Shown in pieces: positions 40,146 to 48,871 of a stretch of 64,000 nucleotides of DNA. The stretch is from Mycobacterium branderi (GTDB lineage: Bacteria; Actinomycetota; Actinomycetes; Mycobacteriales; Mycobacteriaceae). The notes under the pieces were generated by a model, which saw only the letters and a program-made list of their open reading frames with translations, was not told the origin of the DNA and did not search any database. The stretch covers positions 5,051,367-5,115,366 of the forward strand of contig NZ_AP022606.1 of NCBI RefSeq assembly GCF_010728725.1, in the 5' to 3' direction. The position numbers and the translations under genes were made by a program. Every line of letters begins with the position of its first letter. Position 1 is the first letter of the stretch.

Positions 40146-40906
40146 ACCGACTGTTGCGCGACGACGGAGTCACGCTGACTTTCCAGGTGCACAATCCCCG
40201 GGCCTCGGGTGTGCCTGTATTGCTGACACACGGTTTCGGCGCGACCGCGGGCATGTGGGAGCCGAATATTGCTGCGTTGAGCGTCGATCGGCCGGTGATC
40301 GTGTGGGACCAGCGCGGCCACGGCAGCAGCGAAGCCCCAGAGGACATGGCCCGCTACAGCGAGCAGATCAGCGTCGCCGACATGGCGGCCATCCTCGACG
40401 CCGCGGGTGCCGATCGGGCCGTGCTCGGCGGAATGTCCTTGGGCGGCTATCTGTCTCTGGCCTTCCATCTCGTCCATCCGCAGCGGGTGGCCGCGCTGGT
40501 ACTGGTCGACACGGGGCCGGGCTACCGCAACGACGACGCCCGCGCCAAGTGGAACGCGTGGGTGGAACGACGCGCCAGCCAACTCGAGCGGGGCGAAACA
40601 CCGGCCGACCTGTCGGCGGAACTCAAGCAGGCGGTGCACGAGCATCCCGAGGGACTGCCCCGTTCCGCCCGCGGTGTCATGGCTCAAAAGGACGCTCGCG
40701 TTATCACCTCGCTTGAAACCATCGCGGTGCCAACGTTGGTGATCGTCGGCGCCGACGACACCGACTTCCTGGCCAGTGCCGACTACATGCACCGCCGCAT
40801 CCCCAATTCCCGCAAGGTCGTCATCGACGACGCGGGTCATGCGGCGAATATGGACCAGCCCGACGCCTTCAATGCCGCCGTGCGTGAATTTCTGGAAGCG
40901 CTATGA
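40142..40906 (+). CDS. Alpha/beta-fold hydrolase
   Basis: The 254-residue hydrolase has the oxyanion segment LLTHGFGATAGMW, the nucleophile elbow GMSLGGYLS, a late acid Asp in VIVGADDTDF and the catalytic His in DDAGHAANMDQP. The ATG at 40142 overlaps the dehydrogenase stop by ATGA, and its own stop overlaps the enoyl-CoA hydratase start by ATGA. The open frame to 39902 lies inside the previous gene. In a beta-oxidation operon it could hydrolyse a ring-cleavage product, ester or CoA thioester. Confidence 0.87.
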   Translation: MNRLLRDDGVTLTFQVHNPRASGVPVLLTHGFGATAGMWEPNIAALSVDRPVIVWDQRGHGSSEAPEDMARYSEQISVADMAAILDAAGADRAVLGGMSLGGYLSLAFHLVHPQRVAALVLVDTGPGYRNDDARAKWNAWVERRASQLERGETPADLSAELKQAVHEHPEGLPRSARGVMAQKDARVITSLETIAVPTLVIVGADDTDFLASADYMHRRIPNSRKVVIDDAGHAANMDQPDAFNAAVREFLEAL

Positions 40907-41664
40907 CCACCGCAGACGTCACTGTCGAATCCGCCGGCCACGTTGCCGTGGTGGAGATGCATCGACCCCCGAACAACTACTTTGACACCGCATTGATCAA
41001 GGGCATCGCCGATGCCTACGAGCGGCTGGACGACGATGTCGAATGCCGGGCAATTGTGTTGTGCGCAGACGGAAAACACTTCTGCGCCGGCGCCGACTTC
41101 TCGCGGCCCGCCGAGGATCGCTTGTCACCCGGTGAGCTGTACGCTCAGGCAATCCGGTTGTTCCGTACCGGTAAACCCGTTGTCGCAGCGGTACACGGCG
41201 CCGCGATCGGCGGCGGACTCGGGCTCGCGCTCAGCGCAGACTTCCGGGTGGCTGCACCCTCCTCGAAATTTGCGGCTAACTTCAGCAGGCTCGGGTTTCA
41301 TCCCGGCTTCGGGATCACGGCCACGTTGCCACGTGTCGTCGGTCCGCAGAAAGCACTCGAGTGGATGCTCACCGGTGAACGTTTCGGCGGCGAAATCGCT
41401 CGCGCAGCAGGGCTGGTCGATGAATTGGCCGCCGACGATGACGTGCGCCCGGCGGCGATCCGGTTCGCCGAACGCATCGCCGCCTCGGCTCCGCTGGCGT
41501 TGGTGAGTATCCGTGCCACCATGCGCACCGGACTCGCCGAGGCTGTCGCGGAAGCCACCGCACATGAGCTTGAAGAACAAACCCGACTGCAGGCGACCGC
41601 CGACTTCAGCGAGGGTGTGGCAGCAGCAGCCGAGCGCCGACCTCCAAAGTTCACCGGTCACTGA
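40903..41664 (+). CDS. Enoyl-CoA hydratase/isomerase family protein
   Basis: The 253-residue crotonase-fold protein has CADGKHFCAGADFSRP and VHGAAIGGGLGLALSADFRVA as its two oxyanion-hole segments, and FSRLGFHPGFGIT in the region where hydratases carry a catalytic glutamate. That glutamate is not obvious. It is the fourth gene of a cluster in which every junction is a four-base ATGA overlap (dehydrogenase, dehydrogenase, hydrolase, hydratase), so the products very likely act in one catabolic route. Confidence 0.88.
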   Translation: MTTADVTVESAGHVAVVEMHRPPNNYFDTALIKGIADAYERLDDDVECRAIVLCADGKHFCAGADFSRPAEDRLSPGELYAQAIRLFRTGKPVVAAVHGAAIGGGLGLALSADFRVAAPSSKFAANFSRLGFHPGFGITATLPRVVGPQKALEWMLTGERFGGEIARAAGLVDELAADDDVRPAAIRFAERIAASAPLALVSIRATMRTGLAEAVAEATAHELEEQTRLQATADFSEGVAAAAERRPPKFTGH

Positions 41665-41678
41665 AGGGTCGTCGCGCC

Positions 41679-42365
41679 ATGAATATGCCCGTCAACCGTC
41701 GTCAAATGCTGCGGCTGGCAGGCGGCGTCGGCTTGGCGTCAATGGTGAGCGCTTGCTCGAGTGAAGCCCGAGCTGCCACTTCGGCGCCCCTGCTATGCCG
41801 GGACGCGTGGGGCGCGCGGCCTGCCCGCCCCGGCGGCAGGCGTCACACCATCACCCGGATGACCCTTCACCACGAGGCGGTCGTCCTCGGCGACAACCGC
41901 AATGCCCCAGGACGCCTCCGCCAGGACCAGCGATACCACCAAGACCAGCTGGGCTGGATCGACATCGCGTATCACATCGGCGTCGACCGCAACGGCAACA
42001 TCTACGAACTGCGGAGCACCGAGATCGCAGGCGACACTGCTACGGACTACGACACCACAGGCCATTTCCTGGTCCTCTGCCTAGGAGACTTCGACCAAGA
42101 GGTGGTCTCGGAGGCCCAGCTTCACGGAGCCGCTCTCGCGTTCGCTTGGGCCGCACAGACTTTCGGCATCCCGACCAACACGTTGGCGGGCCATCGGGAC
42201 TTTGCCCGAACTTCTTGCCCGGGCGCGAACCTCTATGCGCATCTCTCCTCAGGTGATCTCAAGCACCGCATTGACGATCTGCTTGCCGCCGGCAGAGTGG
42301 ACCTGCCGCTCTCTTGCGGACCCAACGCTTCCGCGCGAGTCGCGGCTATCGAGGCTGGCAATTAA
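41679..42365 (+). CDS. Exported N-acetylmuramoyl-L-alanine amidase / PGRP-like lipoprotein
   Basis: The 228-residue protein has a twin-arginine signal (NRRQMLRLAGG) ending in a lipobox-like VSAC, so it is probably a Tat-exported lipoprotein. The mature part is an Amidase_2/PGRP domain: RDAWGARPARPGG at the start, zinc-ligand His in MTLHHEAVV, IDIAYHIGVDRNGNIYELR, and the late AGHRDFARTSCPG with zinc His and Cys. It should cleave or bind peptidoglycan stem peptides. It is 14 bp after the hydratase gene but unrelated to it by function. Confidence 0.87.
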   Translation: MNMPVNRRQMLRLAGGVGLASMVSACSSEARAATSAPLLCRDAWGARPARPGGRRHTITRMTLHHEAVVLGDNRNAPGRLRQDQRYHQDQLGWIDIAYHIGVDRNGNIYELRSTEIAGDTATDYDTTGHFLVLCLGDFDQEVVSEAQLHGAALAFAWAAQTFGIPTNTLAGHRDFARTSCPGANLYAHLSSGDLKHRIDDLLAAGRVDLPLSCGPNASARVAAIEAGN

Positions 42366-42439
42366 CGCGGCGATGAGTTTCGCCACGGCTTCCAGTCTGT
42401 ATCTCCAACACGCCATCGACCGCATTCGAGGAGACCATC

Positions 42440-43021
42440 ATGACCGCTACCTACACTTTCGACGTCTTTTCCAGCCTCGACGGTTTCGGCGGCGTCAGCG
42501 GCGGCGATTGGGGCGGCTACTGGGGCAAGCAAGGTCCGGAACTTCTCGACCACCGCCTTGCTCTGTACGACGAGAAGCAGCGGATGGTATTTGGCGCCAA
42601 CACATATCGGTTATTCACGCAAATGCTCGCCGAGAGCACCGAGGAGTCCGAGGTGCACGACGCGTGGGTCACCCGGATGAGGCACCTGCCGGCGACGGTG
42701 GTGTCGACCAGCCTGGAGGGACCTCTCGACTGGCCTGACGCAACTCTCGTGAGCGGCGACGCCGTCGACGTCGTCGCCCGGCTGAAGGAGGAGTCAGAGG
42801 TGCCGTTGCGCTCGCACGGCAGCCTGTCGATGAACCGAGCGTTGATGGCCGCCGGCCTGGTCGACCGCGTCCAGGTGACGCTCTTCCCTGTGATCACCGG
42901 TCAGACCGGTGACGACCCTATCTTCCAGGGCGCGGCTGACTTCGACCTCGAGCTGATCGAAAGCCGAACGCTCGACGGCAACATCCAAGAGCTCACCTAC
43001 CGACCCACCCTGCATGTTTGA
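42440..43021 (+). CDS. Dihydrofolate-reductase-like (RibD C-terminal domain) protein
   Basis: The 193-residue protein is of the RibD_C/DHFR-fold family, with FDVFSSLDGFGG at the N-terminus, RMVFGANTYRLF, LRSHGSLSMNRALMAAGLVD and VQVTLFPVITG, the usual nucleotide-binding order. Such mycobacterial proteins may reduce flavin or pterin-like compounds with NADPH or F420. The ATG follows GGAGACC. Specific substrate unknown. Confidence 0.85.
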   Translation: MTATYTFDVFSSLDGFGGVSGGDWGGYWGKQGPELLDHRLALYDEKQRMVFGANTYRLFTQMLAESTEESEVHDAWVTRMRHLPATVVSTSLEGPLDWPDATLVSGDAVDVVARLKEESEVPLRSHGSLSMNRALMAAGLVDRVQVTLFPVITGQTGDDPIFQGAADFDLELIESRTLDGNIQELTYRPTLHV

Positions 43022-43026
43022 GTCCA

Positions 43027-43311
43027 TCAATAGGACCGCAACCGCCCAGCACTGGTACGCAAGAACTCAAGCGGCTCAACAAATCTCGGTTCCCAAGTCC
43101 CGACGGCGTCGCGAAACATGCGACGGGGTAGGAAGCTTTTCCGGATACGACGTGCAGTCATTAACACGAGCAGATTTATCGCAAGCCTGCCCAGCGTCAC
43201 CCGACTCGTTCGCTTCTTCCAAGTCGAGGGCGCCGACCCGGCGCGCCGGCCAAGGTAGTAGCCGATGCACAATGCTGTCACCAGCGCGGCGCTCACCACA
43301 AGCGGTGTCAT
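43027..43311 (-). CDS. Small membrane protein of unknown function
   Basis: The 94-residue protein has one N-terminal hydrophobic helix (VVSAALVTALCIGYYLG), a basic linker (TWKKRTSRVTL) and a second hydrophobic stretch (LAINLLVLMTA) followed by an Arg-rich tail. ATG at 43311 (MTPLVV) is preferred over 43362 because the extra residues are not signal-like. It is convergent with the DHFR-like gene. Not recognised. Confidence 0.6.
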   Translation of the reverse strand: MTPLVVSAALVTALCIGYYLGRRAGSAPSTWKKRTSRVTLGRLAINLLVLMTARRIRKSFLPRRMFRDAVGTWEPRFVEPLEFLRTSAGRLRSY

Positions 43312-43404
43312 GAAGAGAGCGTCCTTGATCGCTGTCGCGGGAAAGTCACACGCGAGACACACCTCGGTCTTAATTCATCGGCGAACGCGTTACGGTGGAT
43401 CGCC

Positions 43405-43929
43405 ATGCAGGTCTTGACCGCTCCCGGGAGTTTCGGTCACTCGGACTGCGAACGCGTCGTCGTTGGTGCCGCGCTGGCGCAGCCCGTCCTGGCCGTCACC
43501 AGCCTGGCGTACGTCGCCGCCGGGGTGGCCGTATTGGTCTGGGCGGCAAGGGTTAAGGCGCCGCTGGCTGCGGCCGCCGGTGCAGCGCTCGTAGCGGTCG
43601 GGTCCGGCAGCTTCGCATACCACGGGCCCCAACCTTCATGGGCGAAGTTCGCCCATGACTGGTCTATCGTGGCCGCGGGAGCGGTGTACACCGCTGGTCT
43701 GGCCAGGAGCGCGCGGCGGCAGCGATGGTCGACCTGGGCGGCACCGGCCGGCGTCCTCGCTGTGGGGCTGGCCGCCTACGCCGCGGGACGTTCCGGGTCG
43801 CCGCTGTGCCGTCCCGACAGTCTGTGGCAGTACCACGGCGCTTGGCACATCCTGTCTGCCGCTGCCGCCGGGTGGGCCGCCCCGGCCATGGCGCCGGGTG
43901 GCCGGGGAATGCAACGTGATCGAATGTAG
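43405..43929 (+). CDS. Polytopic membrane protein, CREST/ceramidase-like
   Basis: The 174-residue protein has about five hydrophobic helices. The pattern SFAYHGPQPSWAKFAHDWS and later LWQYHGAWHILSAAAAG gives a Ser/His pair, a His-Asp and two His on separate helices. That matches the metal-site layout of the CREST superfamily (alkaline ceramidases and adiponectin-receptor-like hydrolases). If correct it may hydrolyse a membrane lipid amide. Assignment is by motif only. Confidence 0.55.
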   Translation: MQVLTAPGSFGHSDCERVVVGAALAQPVLAVTSLAYVAAGVAVLVWAARVKAPLAAAAGAALVAVGSGSFAYHGPQPSWAKFAHDWSIVAAGAVYTAGLARSARRQRWSTWAAPAGVLAVGLAAYAAGRSGSPLCRPDSLWQYHGAWHILSAAAAGWAAPAMAPGGRGMQRDRM

Positions 43930-43960
43930 TTGTGAGCACGGCGATTTCGGAGGGGTGGCA

Positions 43961-44606
43961 TCATGGCGCACGCACTACGAACCGCACTCCGCCGATCTCG
44001 GCGACGGGACCGTCACCTATTGGGAGACCAGGCGAGCCGGGTGTCAGCCAGATTTCGGTAATGCCTTCGGCCCGGCCGCCGACCGCCGAGACGAACCTCA
44101 AAGATTGGCCAGCCTGGGCCAGCCGAACCAGGGCCAGCCCACCGTCGACCTCGGCGTCGACACCAAGAACATCGGCTCACCGCCGCGCCGCCGCGGCCGG
44201 TTCTGCTACCTCGACCGTTATGCCGACGATGCCGCCCGGCGGGTGATCGGGTGCCGTTGCGGTCCATGCCGGACCCGCCCAACGCCACGAACTCGCCGGC
44301 GACGCCCAGTCGAGGGACACGATCGCCCCGGGGATGTCTTTGGGGTGCAAATGGGTTCCCGCGATGTCGTCGAGGTCGATCTTCCAAACCACGCGTACCC
44401 CCAGATCAGTCACGCGCCGGCGGGCTTCTTCGAGCGATGGCATCTGGAATATGGCCATGTAGCCGCTGTCGGATCCGCGACGGGCGAGATAGCGCCCTGC
44501 AGTGGTGTCGGGTCGTACGGGAGAGACCACCTCCACGAATCTTTTCGCAGTCATGGGCGACCAGCGCCACCTGGCGTAGACGAGGACCGGGCAATGGGTC
44601 TGGCAT
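43961..44606 (-). pseudogene. Broken VOC-family gene (internal deletion and nonsense codon)
   Basis: Three pieces of one VOC protein lie in order on the minus strand. The start MPDPLPGPRLRQVALVAHD (ATG at 44606) is followed, in another frame, by EVVSPVRPDTTAGRYLARRG and MAIFQMPSLEEARRRV. After GGIVGITVEVAEPAAAARR an in-frame TGA stands where this family has Trp, and the frame continues as ADVLGVDAEV to GVRFVVRAP (stop 43961-43963). About 35 codons are missing at the frame change. The gene is inactive. Confidence 0.75.
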
Positions 44607-45036
44607 CAGCACGCTCCCATGGCAGCGACGGTACCCGGGCTTGAATTGAGCGTGGACCACGTCCTGCGATCAAAGGCCAATGAAAAGAGCATCTCTGCGG
44701 CACTTAAGTGGATCTGCCGGGCATCGAAGCCGCATATAGTGCGCCTGAACTGGGGATTTCATTTAAGGGTCAGCACAGCGCGACATGGGAAAACATGACT
44801 CGAAACGAGGATGTGCTGACTGCCGTCAGCACGACGACGGAGGACACAAACCGCAGCGAATCTGTCGGGACGGATGGCGAACAGGCCGACTTCAACCGCC
44901 GTCGACAGTGCAGGACAGGGCAGCCGGCGCGCGACACCGAAGTGATGTACGCCTATCAGGAGGAACCCTATCTTAAGGTTGTTCTGCATCGGCAGTTGAT
45001 CCATATGCAGATCTCAAGGAGCGGAGCTCGAACGAC
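44607..45036. other. Gene-poor left border of the defence island
   Basis: Open frames here (for example 44708-45118 and 44785-44976) have no family resemblance and poor codon use. The stretch holds the 24-bp tRNA/tmRNA-3'-like repeat at 44708-44731 and, near 45014, AAGGAG about 15-20 bases before the GTG of the ATPase. Base composition drops toward the ATPase gene, as expected at an island boundary. Confidence 0.5.
44708..44731. repeat. Degenerate att-like repeat, left copy
   Basis: These 24 bases match 50691-50714 at 21 positions in the same orientation. On the minus strand the right copy reads as a tRNA/tmRNA 3' end (T loop TTCGATT and acceptor CAGCTCC). In this copy the T arm is damaged (three mismatches). 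The pair encloses 6 kb of atypical DNA and is the likely footprint of integration into a tRNA-like gene. Confidence 0.5.
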
Positions 45037-47157
45037 GTGCGGTTCACAAGTCTTTCAATCGAGAATTTCAAAGCGATTCAGAAATTCCAAGTTAGCGACC
45101 TCACGGATTTCATTCTGATCGCGGGACCAAACGGTTGTGGTAAATCCTGTGTATTTGACTCAATACGCTTGCTGAAATCTGTCTACGGCGGTTACGAACT
45201 GAACGAATGGACCAGATGGTTTGGCGAATTTCAAATCGATCTTAACAATCCTGATCAGATCATCCGACTATTCCGCGACCCCGGCATTCCCATTGAAATT
45301 TCCGCAGCTGTGCAGCTTAGCCCTTCAGAGATTGAATTTCTGGAATCTAACGCTGAAACTATAGTTGCCCCCCTAGCGTGGGCATCTGTTACAGGACAGC
45401 CGATCACCGCATCAAACTTTTCACAGCTCGCATTTGCGACACAATTTCGCCATTTTGGCAGTCAGGCCGAGCAAGAAATCGTCAACCTCGCGGCATCGCT
45501 GCGGGAAGGGCTTACCGCAGACACCCAGCAACTTGCATTGACAATTCAGCCTAATTTGGGCCTGTTTCCAGCGCCAAGCACTGTTATGGAAATCGTATTC
45601 CAAACATACATGCCAGACCGCCTAGGTGTTATCGAATATCACTCAGCGTCACGGACCTATCAACGAGAAAGTATTGGCGGTGTTAACTTAGATACACGCG
45701 AAGTAACGACACAACGTCGACAACATATGTTGTACGACTGGCAACAGAAGTATTCAAATATAAAGAACCAGTTGGCAGCCACTTTTGTTCGTGAAGCAAT
45801 AGCGCGAACGGCTGGTGTGGAATCTAACGTTTCAGACCTAAATGAGACCCTGAAAGAACTATTTCAAACGTTCTTCCCGGACAAAGAGTACCTAGGGGTG
45901 CAACCCGATCCGAAAGGAACATTGAGTTTCCCCGTACGTACGAGGGGAGGGCAGGAACACGACATTAACGATCTTAGCTCGGGAGAGAAAGAGGTTCTAT
46001 ATGGCTACTTATCACTTCGAAACTCGACTCCCCTGCACTCCACGTTGTTGTTGGACGAACCAGAGCTGCACCTAAATCCTGGACTGTTGCGCGGCTTTCC
46101 AGACTTCTACCACAAGAATTTGGGCAAAGCGCGGGATAACCAATTGTGGCTAGTAACGCATTCAGATACATTGCTTCGACAGGCTGTTGGCAATTCTAAT
46201 TACAGCGCGTTTCACATGACGAGCGCTGATCAACGGCCTATAACTGAGAACCAAGCAATCCAAGTCCTCGCTTATGACGAACTTGAGCGGGCGACAATTG
46301 ACCTGGTAGGCGATCTCGCAATGTATCGACCTCAAGGAAAGGTAGTGCTTTTCGAGGGAGGAGGTGATACTGACACAGACGTTCGTATCACCGAGCGGTT
46401 ATTCCCCGTATTCGCTAAGAGCGTTAACCTGGTAAGCGGCGGATCGAAACAAAGAGTTCGAGATCTCTACGAGGTGTTGTCGTCTACTGCTGAACAGGTC
46501 GGGATGGCGAGCCGCTTTTTTGCTATTACGGACAAGGATTCATCGCCATGGGAAACTCCACCAGCAGGAGCACGACAGTTAAATTGGGATGTCTACCATA
46601 TCGAAAATTATCTGCTCGATCCCAAGTACGTGCGCGAAGCGGTCGCTGCGCTAGCGGACAATCCGCGGTTCGTTACTGACGATGAGGTCTTGGATGCGCT
46701 CCGCGAAGCTGCTCAGGAGGTCTTACCAGAACTGGTGACGGTCGAGCTTAGGAAGCGCGTAAACAACCAGATCGTCAGATCGATAAATTTGGGCGGAGAT
46801 CCTCTCGCGGCCGACGCGGCAGCTGCGTTGATCGATTCGGTTACTGCAACTTTCGATAGGCTAACGGAACTCCAACAATCGGTCGACCTAGCATATCTCG
46901 AGGCGGAAGCTGCCGCTATTAACGACCGCTTGACAGAGGCGATGACGAACGGCGAATGGTTGAAGGAATTTCCGGGCCGGTCGATTCTGCAGCGCTTCGT
47001 CCACAAAGAACTCGCGGGCAAGGCCACGTATGAAGGATTTCGTAATCTCGTAGTTGACCAGATGGTGGACGATGGTTATGAACCCGCCGGTATGCGACAG
47101 GTCATAGATGTGATCATTGCGTCTGACCCAATCGCTCCTTTGCATTCTCGTATCTAA
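45037..47157 (+). CDS. AAA ATPase fused to DUF4435/TOPRIM-like domain, probable phage-defence protein
   Basis: The 706-residue protein has an ABC-type ATPase half: IENFKAIQ, Walker A GPNGCGKS (residues 30-37), signature LSSGEKEV near 315, Walker B LLLDEPELHLNP near 345, and switch His in VTHSD. The last 300 residues carry a TOPRIM-like acidic pattern (VVLFEGGGDTDTD, then FAITDKDSS) and the HIENYLLDP motif typical of DUF4435. That order matches fused AriA-AriB of PARIS systems and is close to OLD nucleases. Base composition is much lower in GC than neighbours, so it was acquired by transfer. The GTG start at 45037 is used. Activity is inferred. Confidence 0.75.
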   Translation: MRFTSLSIENFKAIQKFQVSDLTDFILIAGPNGCGKSCVFDSIRLLKSVYGGYELNEWTRWFGEFQIDLNNPDQIIRLFRDPGIPIEISAAVQLSPSEIEFLESNAETIVAPLAWASVTGQPITASNFSQLAFATQFRHFGSQAEQEIVNLAASLREGLTADTQQLALTIQPNLGLFPAPSTVMEIVFQTYMPDRLGVIEYHSASRTYQRESIGGVNLDTREVTTQRRQHMLYDWQQKYSNIKNQLAATFVREAIARTAGVESNVSDLNETLKELFQTFFPDKEYLGVQPDPKGTLSFPVRTRGGQEHDINDLSSGEKEVLYGYLSLRNSTPLHSTLLLDEPELHLNPGLLRGFPDFYHKNLGKARDNQLWLVTHSDTLLRQAVGNSNYSAFHMTSADQRPITENQAIQVLAYDELERATIDLVGDLAMYRPQGKVVLFEGGGDTDTDVRITERLFPVFAKSVNLVSGGSKQRVRDLYEVLSSTAEQVGMASRFFAITDKDSSPWETPPAGARQLNWDVYHIENYLLDPKYVREAVAALADNPRFVTDDEVLDALREAAQEVLPELVTVELRKRVNNQIVRSINLGGDPLAADAAAALIDSVTATFDRLTELQQSVDLAYLEAEAAAINDRLTEAMTNGEWLKEFPGRSILQRFVHKELAGKATYEGFRNLVVDQMVDDGYEPAGMRQVIDVIIASDPIAPLHSRI

Positions 47158-47286
47158 GGACCCGCGATGTCTCAGTGGTCGGGGTCGCCTAACGCTCACC
47201 GACAGTCATGTCATCCCGAGAATCTGCGGCTGTGCGACTACATTTGAGCGCAGTTCTGCCACCATCACCGTAGCTAAAGGGGGAAA

Positions 47287-47922
47287 ATGTCGGCTGAGAA
47301 TGAGGCGATCGCCGCGATCTACGCTGCCGATCGAGCTGACGGGTCAGCCATTTACGGCGTTTCTATCAACTTGATGGCGGTGATGGCGACCTATGGAGCA
47401 CTTGTAGTCGCCGCCATTAGCACGGATTTCCTCGAGGACCAGTGGTATGGTCCCTGGCTCCATGCGGTCGTAGGTGCACCTCTTTGGGGTCTGCTGTGCT
47501 ACCAGTACATATTGCTATCTCTAGTCGATGTGAGAGTCCGCTCCATTGCCACACTCGAGCGAAAGCTTCTCAACAACATAGGTTCTACCGTCCTATCGGA
47601 TGCCGACAAGAGGAAGGTCGGCTCCGACGCTGGCGATTGGGTCTCGAACGTCGTCACCCAGCCTGGATGGTTAAAGCCCGCGAATATCGCCGCATTTGGC
47701 GGCCTTGCTGTCGCTGTCGTCGCCGTTGCAGTGATCTCACTTCTAACCGTGCCTACAACCAATCGCGCCCCGTTTGTACTCGGCGTCTGCGTGCATGGCG
47801 TCCTTGCCGCGTGTTTTCTGTCGGCCGCCTTCTACGTCTTGCTGATCGATGTCGTCTGGCAACGGGTTACGGGTCACCCGTACAAGAGCGCCAAGATTGA
47901 AAGTCGGCATTGGTCACCATAG
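47287..47922 (+). CDS. Four-helix membrane protein next to the ATPase-nuclease
   Basis: The 211-residue protein has hydrophobic helices near residues 28-45, 62-80, 132-152 and 165-190 and a cytoplasmic loop between. It has no recognised domain. It lies 129 bp after the ATPase on the same strand, and the start follows AAAGGGGGAAA. Membrane proteins often accompany nuclease-ATPases in abortive-infection systems, so it may be an effector or only a neighbour. Confidence 0.6.
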   Translation: MSAENEAIAAIYAADRADGSAIYGVSINLMAVMATYGALVVAAISTDFLEDQWYGPWLHAVVGAPLWGLLCYQYILLSLVDVRVRSIATLERKLLNNIGSTVLSDADKRKVGSDAGDWVSNVVTQPGWLKPANIAAFGGLAVAVVAVAVISLLTVPTTNRAPFVLGVCVHGVLAACFLSAAFYVLLIDVVWQRVTGHPYKSAKIESRHWSP

Positions 47923-48044
47923 GCACTGCCAGGTGGCCCTAGATGGACACAGCGGCGATTCGCGGCGTGACCTGACAGCTCGCCTCACTACTAAAGAATG
48001 GAGACTGACCTAGTGGGCGGCCGGGCTGAGTGAGTGCACCCGAT

Positions 48045-48845
48045 TCATCGGCGCGAGGCGCGGTGGCCCAAATTTTTCTTTACCCAGGCCAAGTCCGCCC
48101 TCCAGTCCGCGACTGCTGTGGCGTGACTCTTGCGGGTCCGGAACCGACTGATATTGCTGCTGATGGTGTTAATCATCGCGTTCAGCCGTTGCCGGGTCGC
48201 GGGTCCACCCCAGCCGTCTAGGTAGGGAGCGATGTCCTCAGGGACTTGGTCTGGCGAGACCTCGTACGCTCGGCGCAGGATGTCGCGTCTATCGTCGATG
48301 GCCTTTCCTGACTTGCCTACGCGGTAGCCCAGCTTTGTGAGAGCCGTGTGGTCGGACCAGGAATCCGTGGTAAACGGTCTGTGGACCGCCGGGTTCTGGA
48401 TCGGGGACGGGAATAGATTCGTCTTGCGGATTTGGGGCGTTGGTGGCGACCATTCCCATGGAATAAGCTGCCCGCGCTTGTCGAGCTCGTCCCGGGCAAA
48501 CTGAATCAATGCGGGTAGCGCCGACCCTTTGCTCGGGTAGCCATTCCTCGCCAAGTCACCGGCGAGTCGCATGCGCTGCTCGCTGGTCAATGTTGTTTCC
48601 CAGTGCGCGTGCATAATCGCGGCCAGCGCCTTAGGGCCGATTTTCCCGCCGCGGGGGACGGCGTTCAGTGCAACCATCCGGGCCATCGCCACGAGTTCCT
48701 GGCTGGACTTCTGCTTTTGTCCAGTACGCGGTGATGGAGACCCTGGGCGTTTCTTAGCTGCTCGCGAGCTGTGCCGGCTACCCGGCGATGGCCCTTCAAG
48801 CAGCATTTGTAACTGTCGCAGCTCATCAGGTGTCAATTGACTCAT
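48045..48845 (-). CDS. Uncharacterised island protein
   Basis: The 266-residue polar, basic protein is without membrane segments. ATG at 48845 (MSQLTPDELRQLQ) starts with a short helix, followed by a Ser/Arg/Lys-rich linker (residues 20-50) and a folded part with SQELVAMARMVAL, GPKALAAIMHAHW and a C-terminal ADWRADLAWVKKNLG. I do not recognise the family. Basic character and linker would suit nucleic-acid binding, which is speculation. It is 26 bp downstream of the secreted protein at 48872-49372 on the same strand. Confidence 0.6.
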   Translation of the reverse strand: MSQLTPDELRQLQMLLEGPSPGSRHSSRAAKKRPGSPSPRTGQKQKSSQELVAMARMVALNAVPRGGKIGPKALAAIMHAHWETTLTSEQRMRLAGDLARNGYPSKGSALPALIQFARDELDKRGQLIPWEWSPPTPQIRKTNLFPSPIQNPAVHRPFTTDSWSDHTALTKLGYRVGKSGKAIDDRRDILRRAYEVSPDQVPEDIAPYLDGWGGPATRQRLNAMINTISSNISRFRTRKSHATAVADWRADLAWVKKNLGHRASRR

Positions 48846-48871
48846 GCCAGTTTGTCCCGAGAAGTAAGGAA

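Noticed and set aside
44170..44180. In-frame TGA read as selenocysteine in the VOC gene
   Set aside because: The position is Trp in the family, there is no sign of a selenocysteine insertion element, and the gene also has a deletion.
44708..45118. Open frame starting in the left att-like repeat (MDLPGIEAA...)
   Set aside because: Its start is the tRNA-like repeat itself, the rest has no pattern, and it overlaps the well-supported ATPase start.
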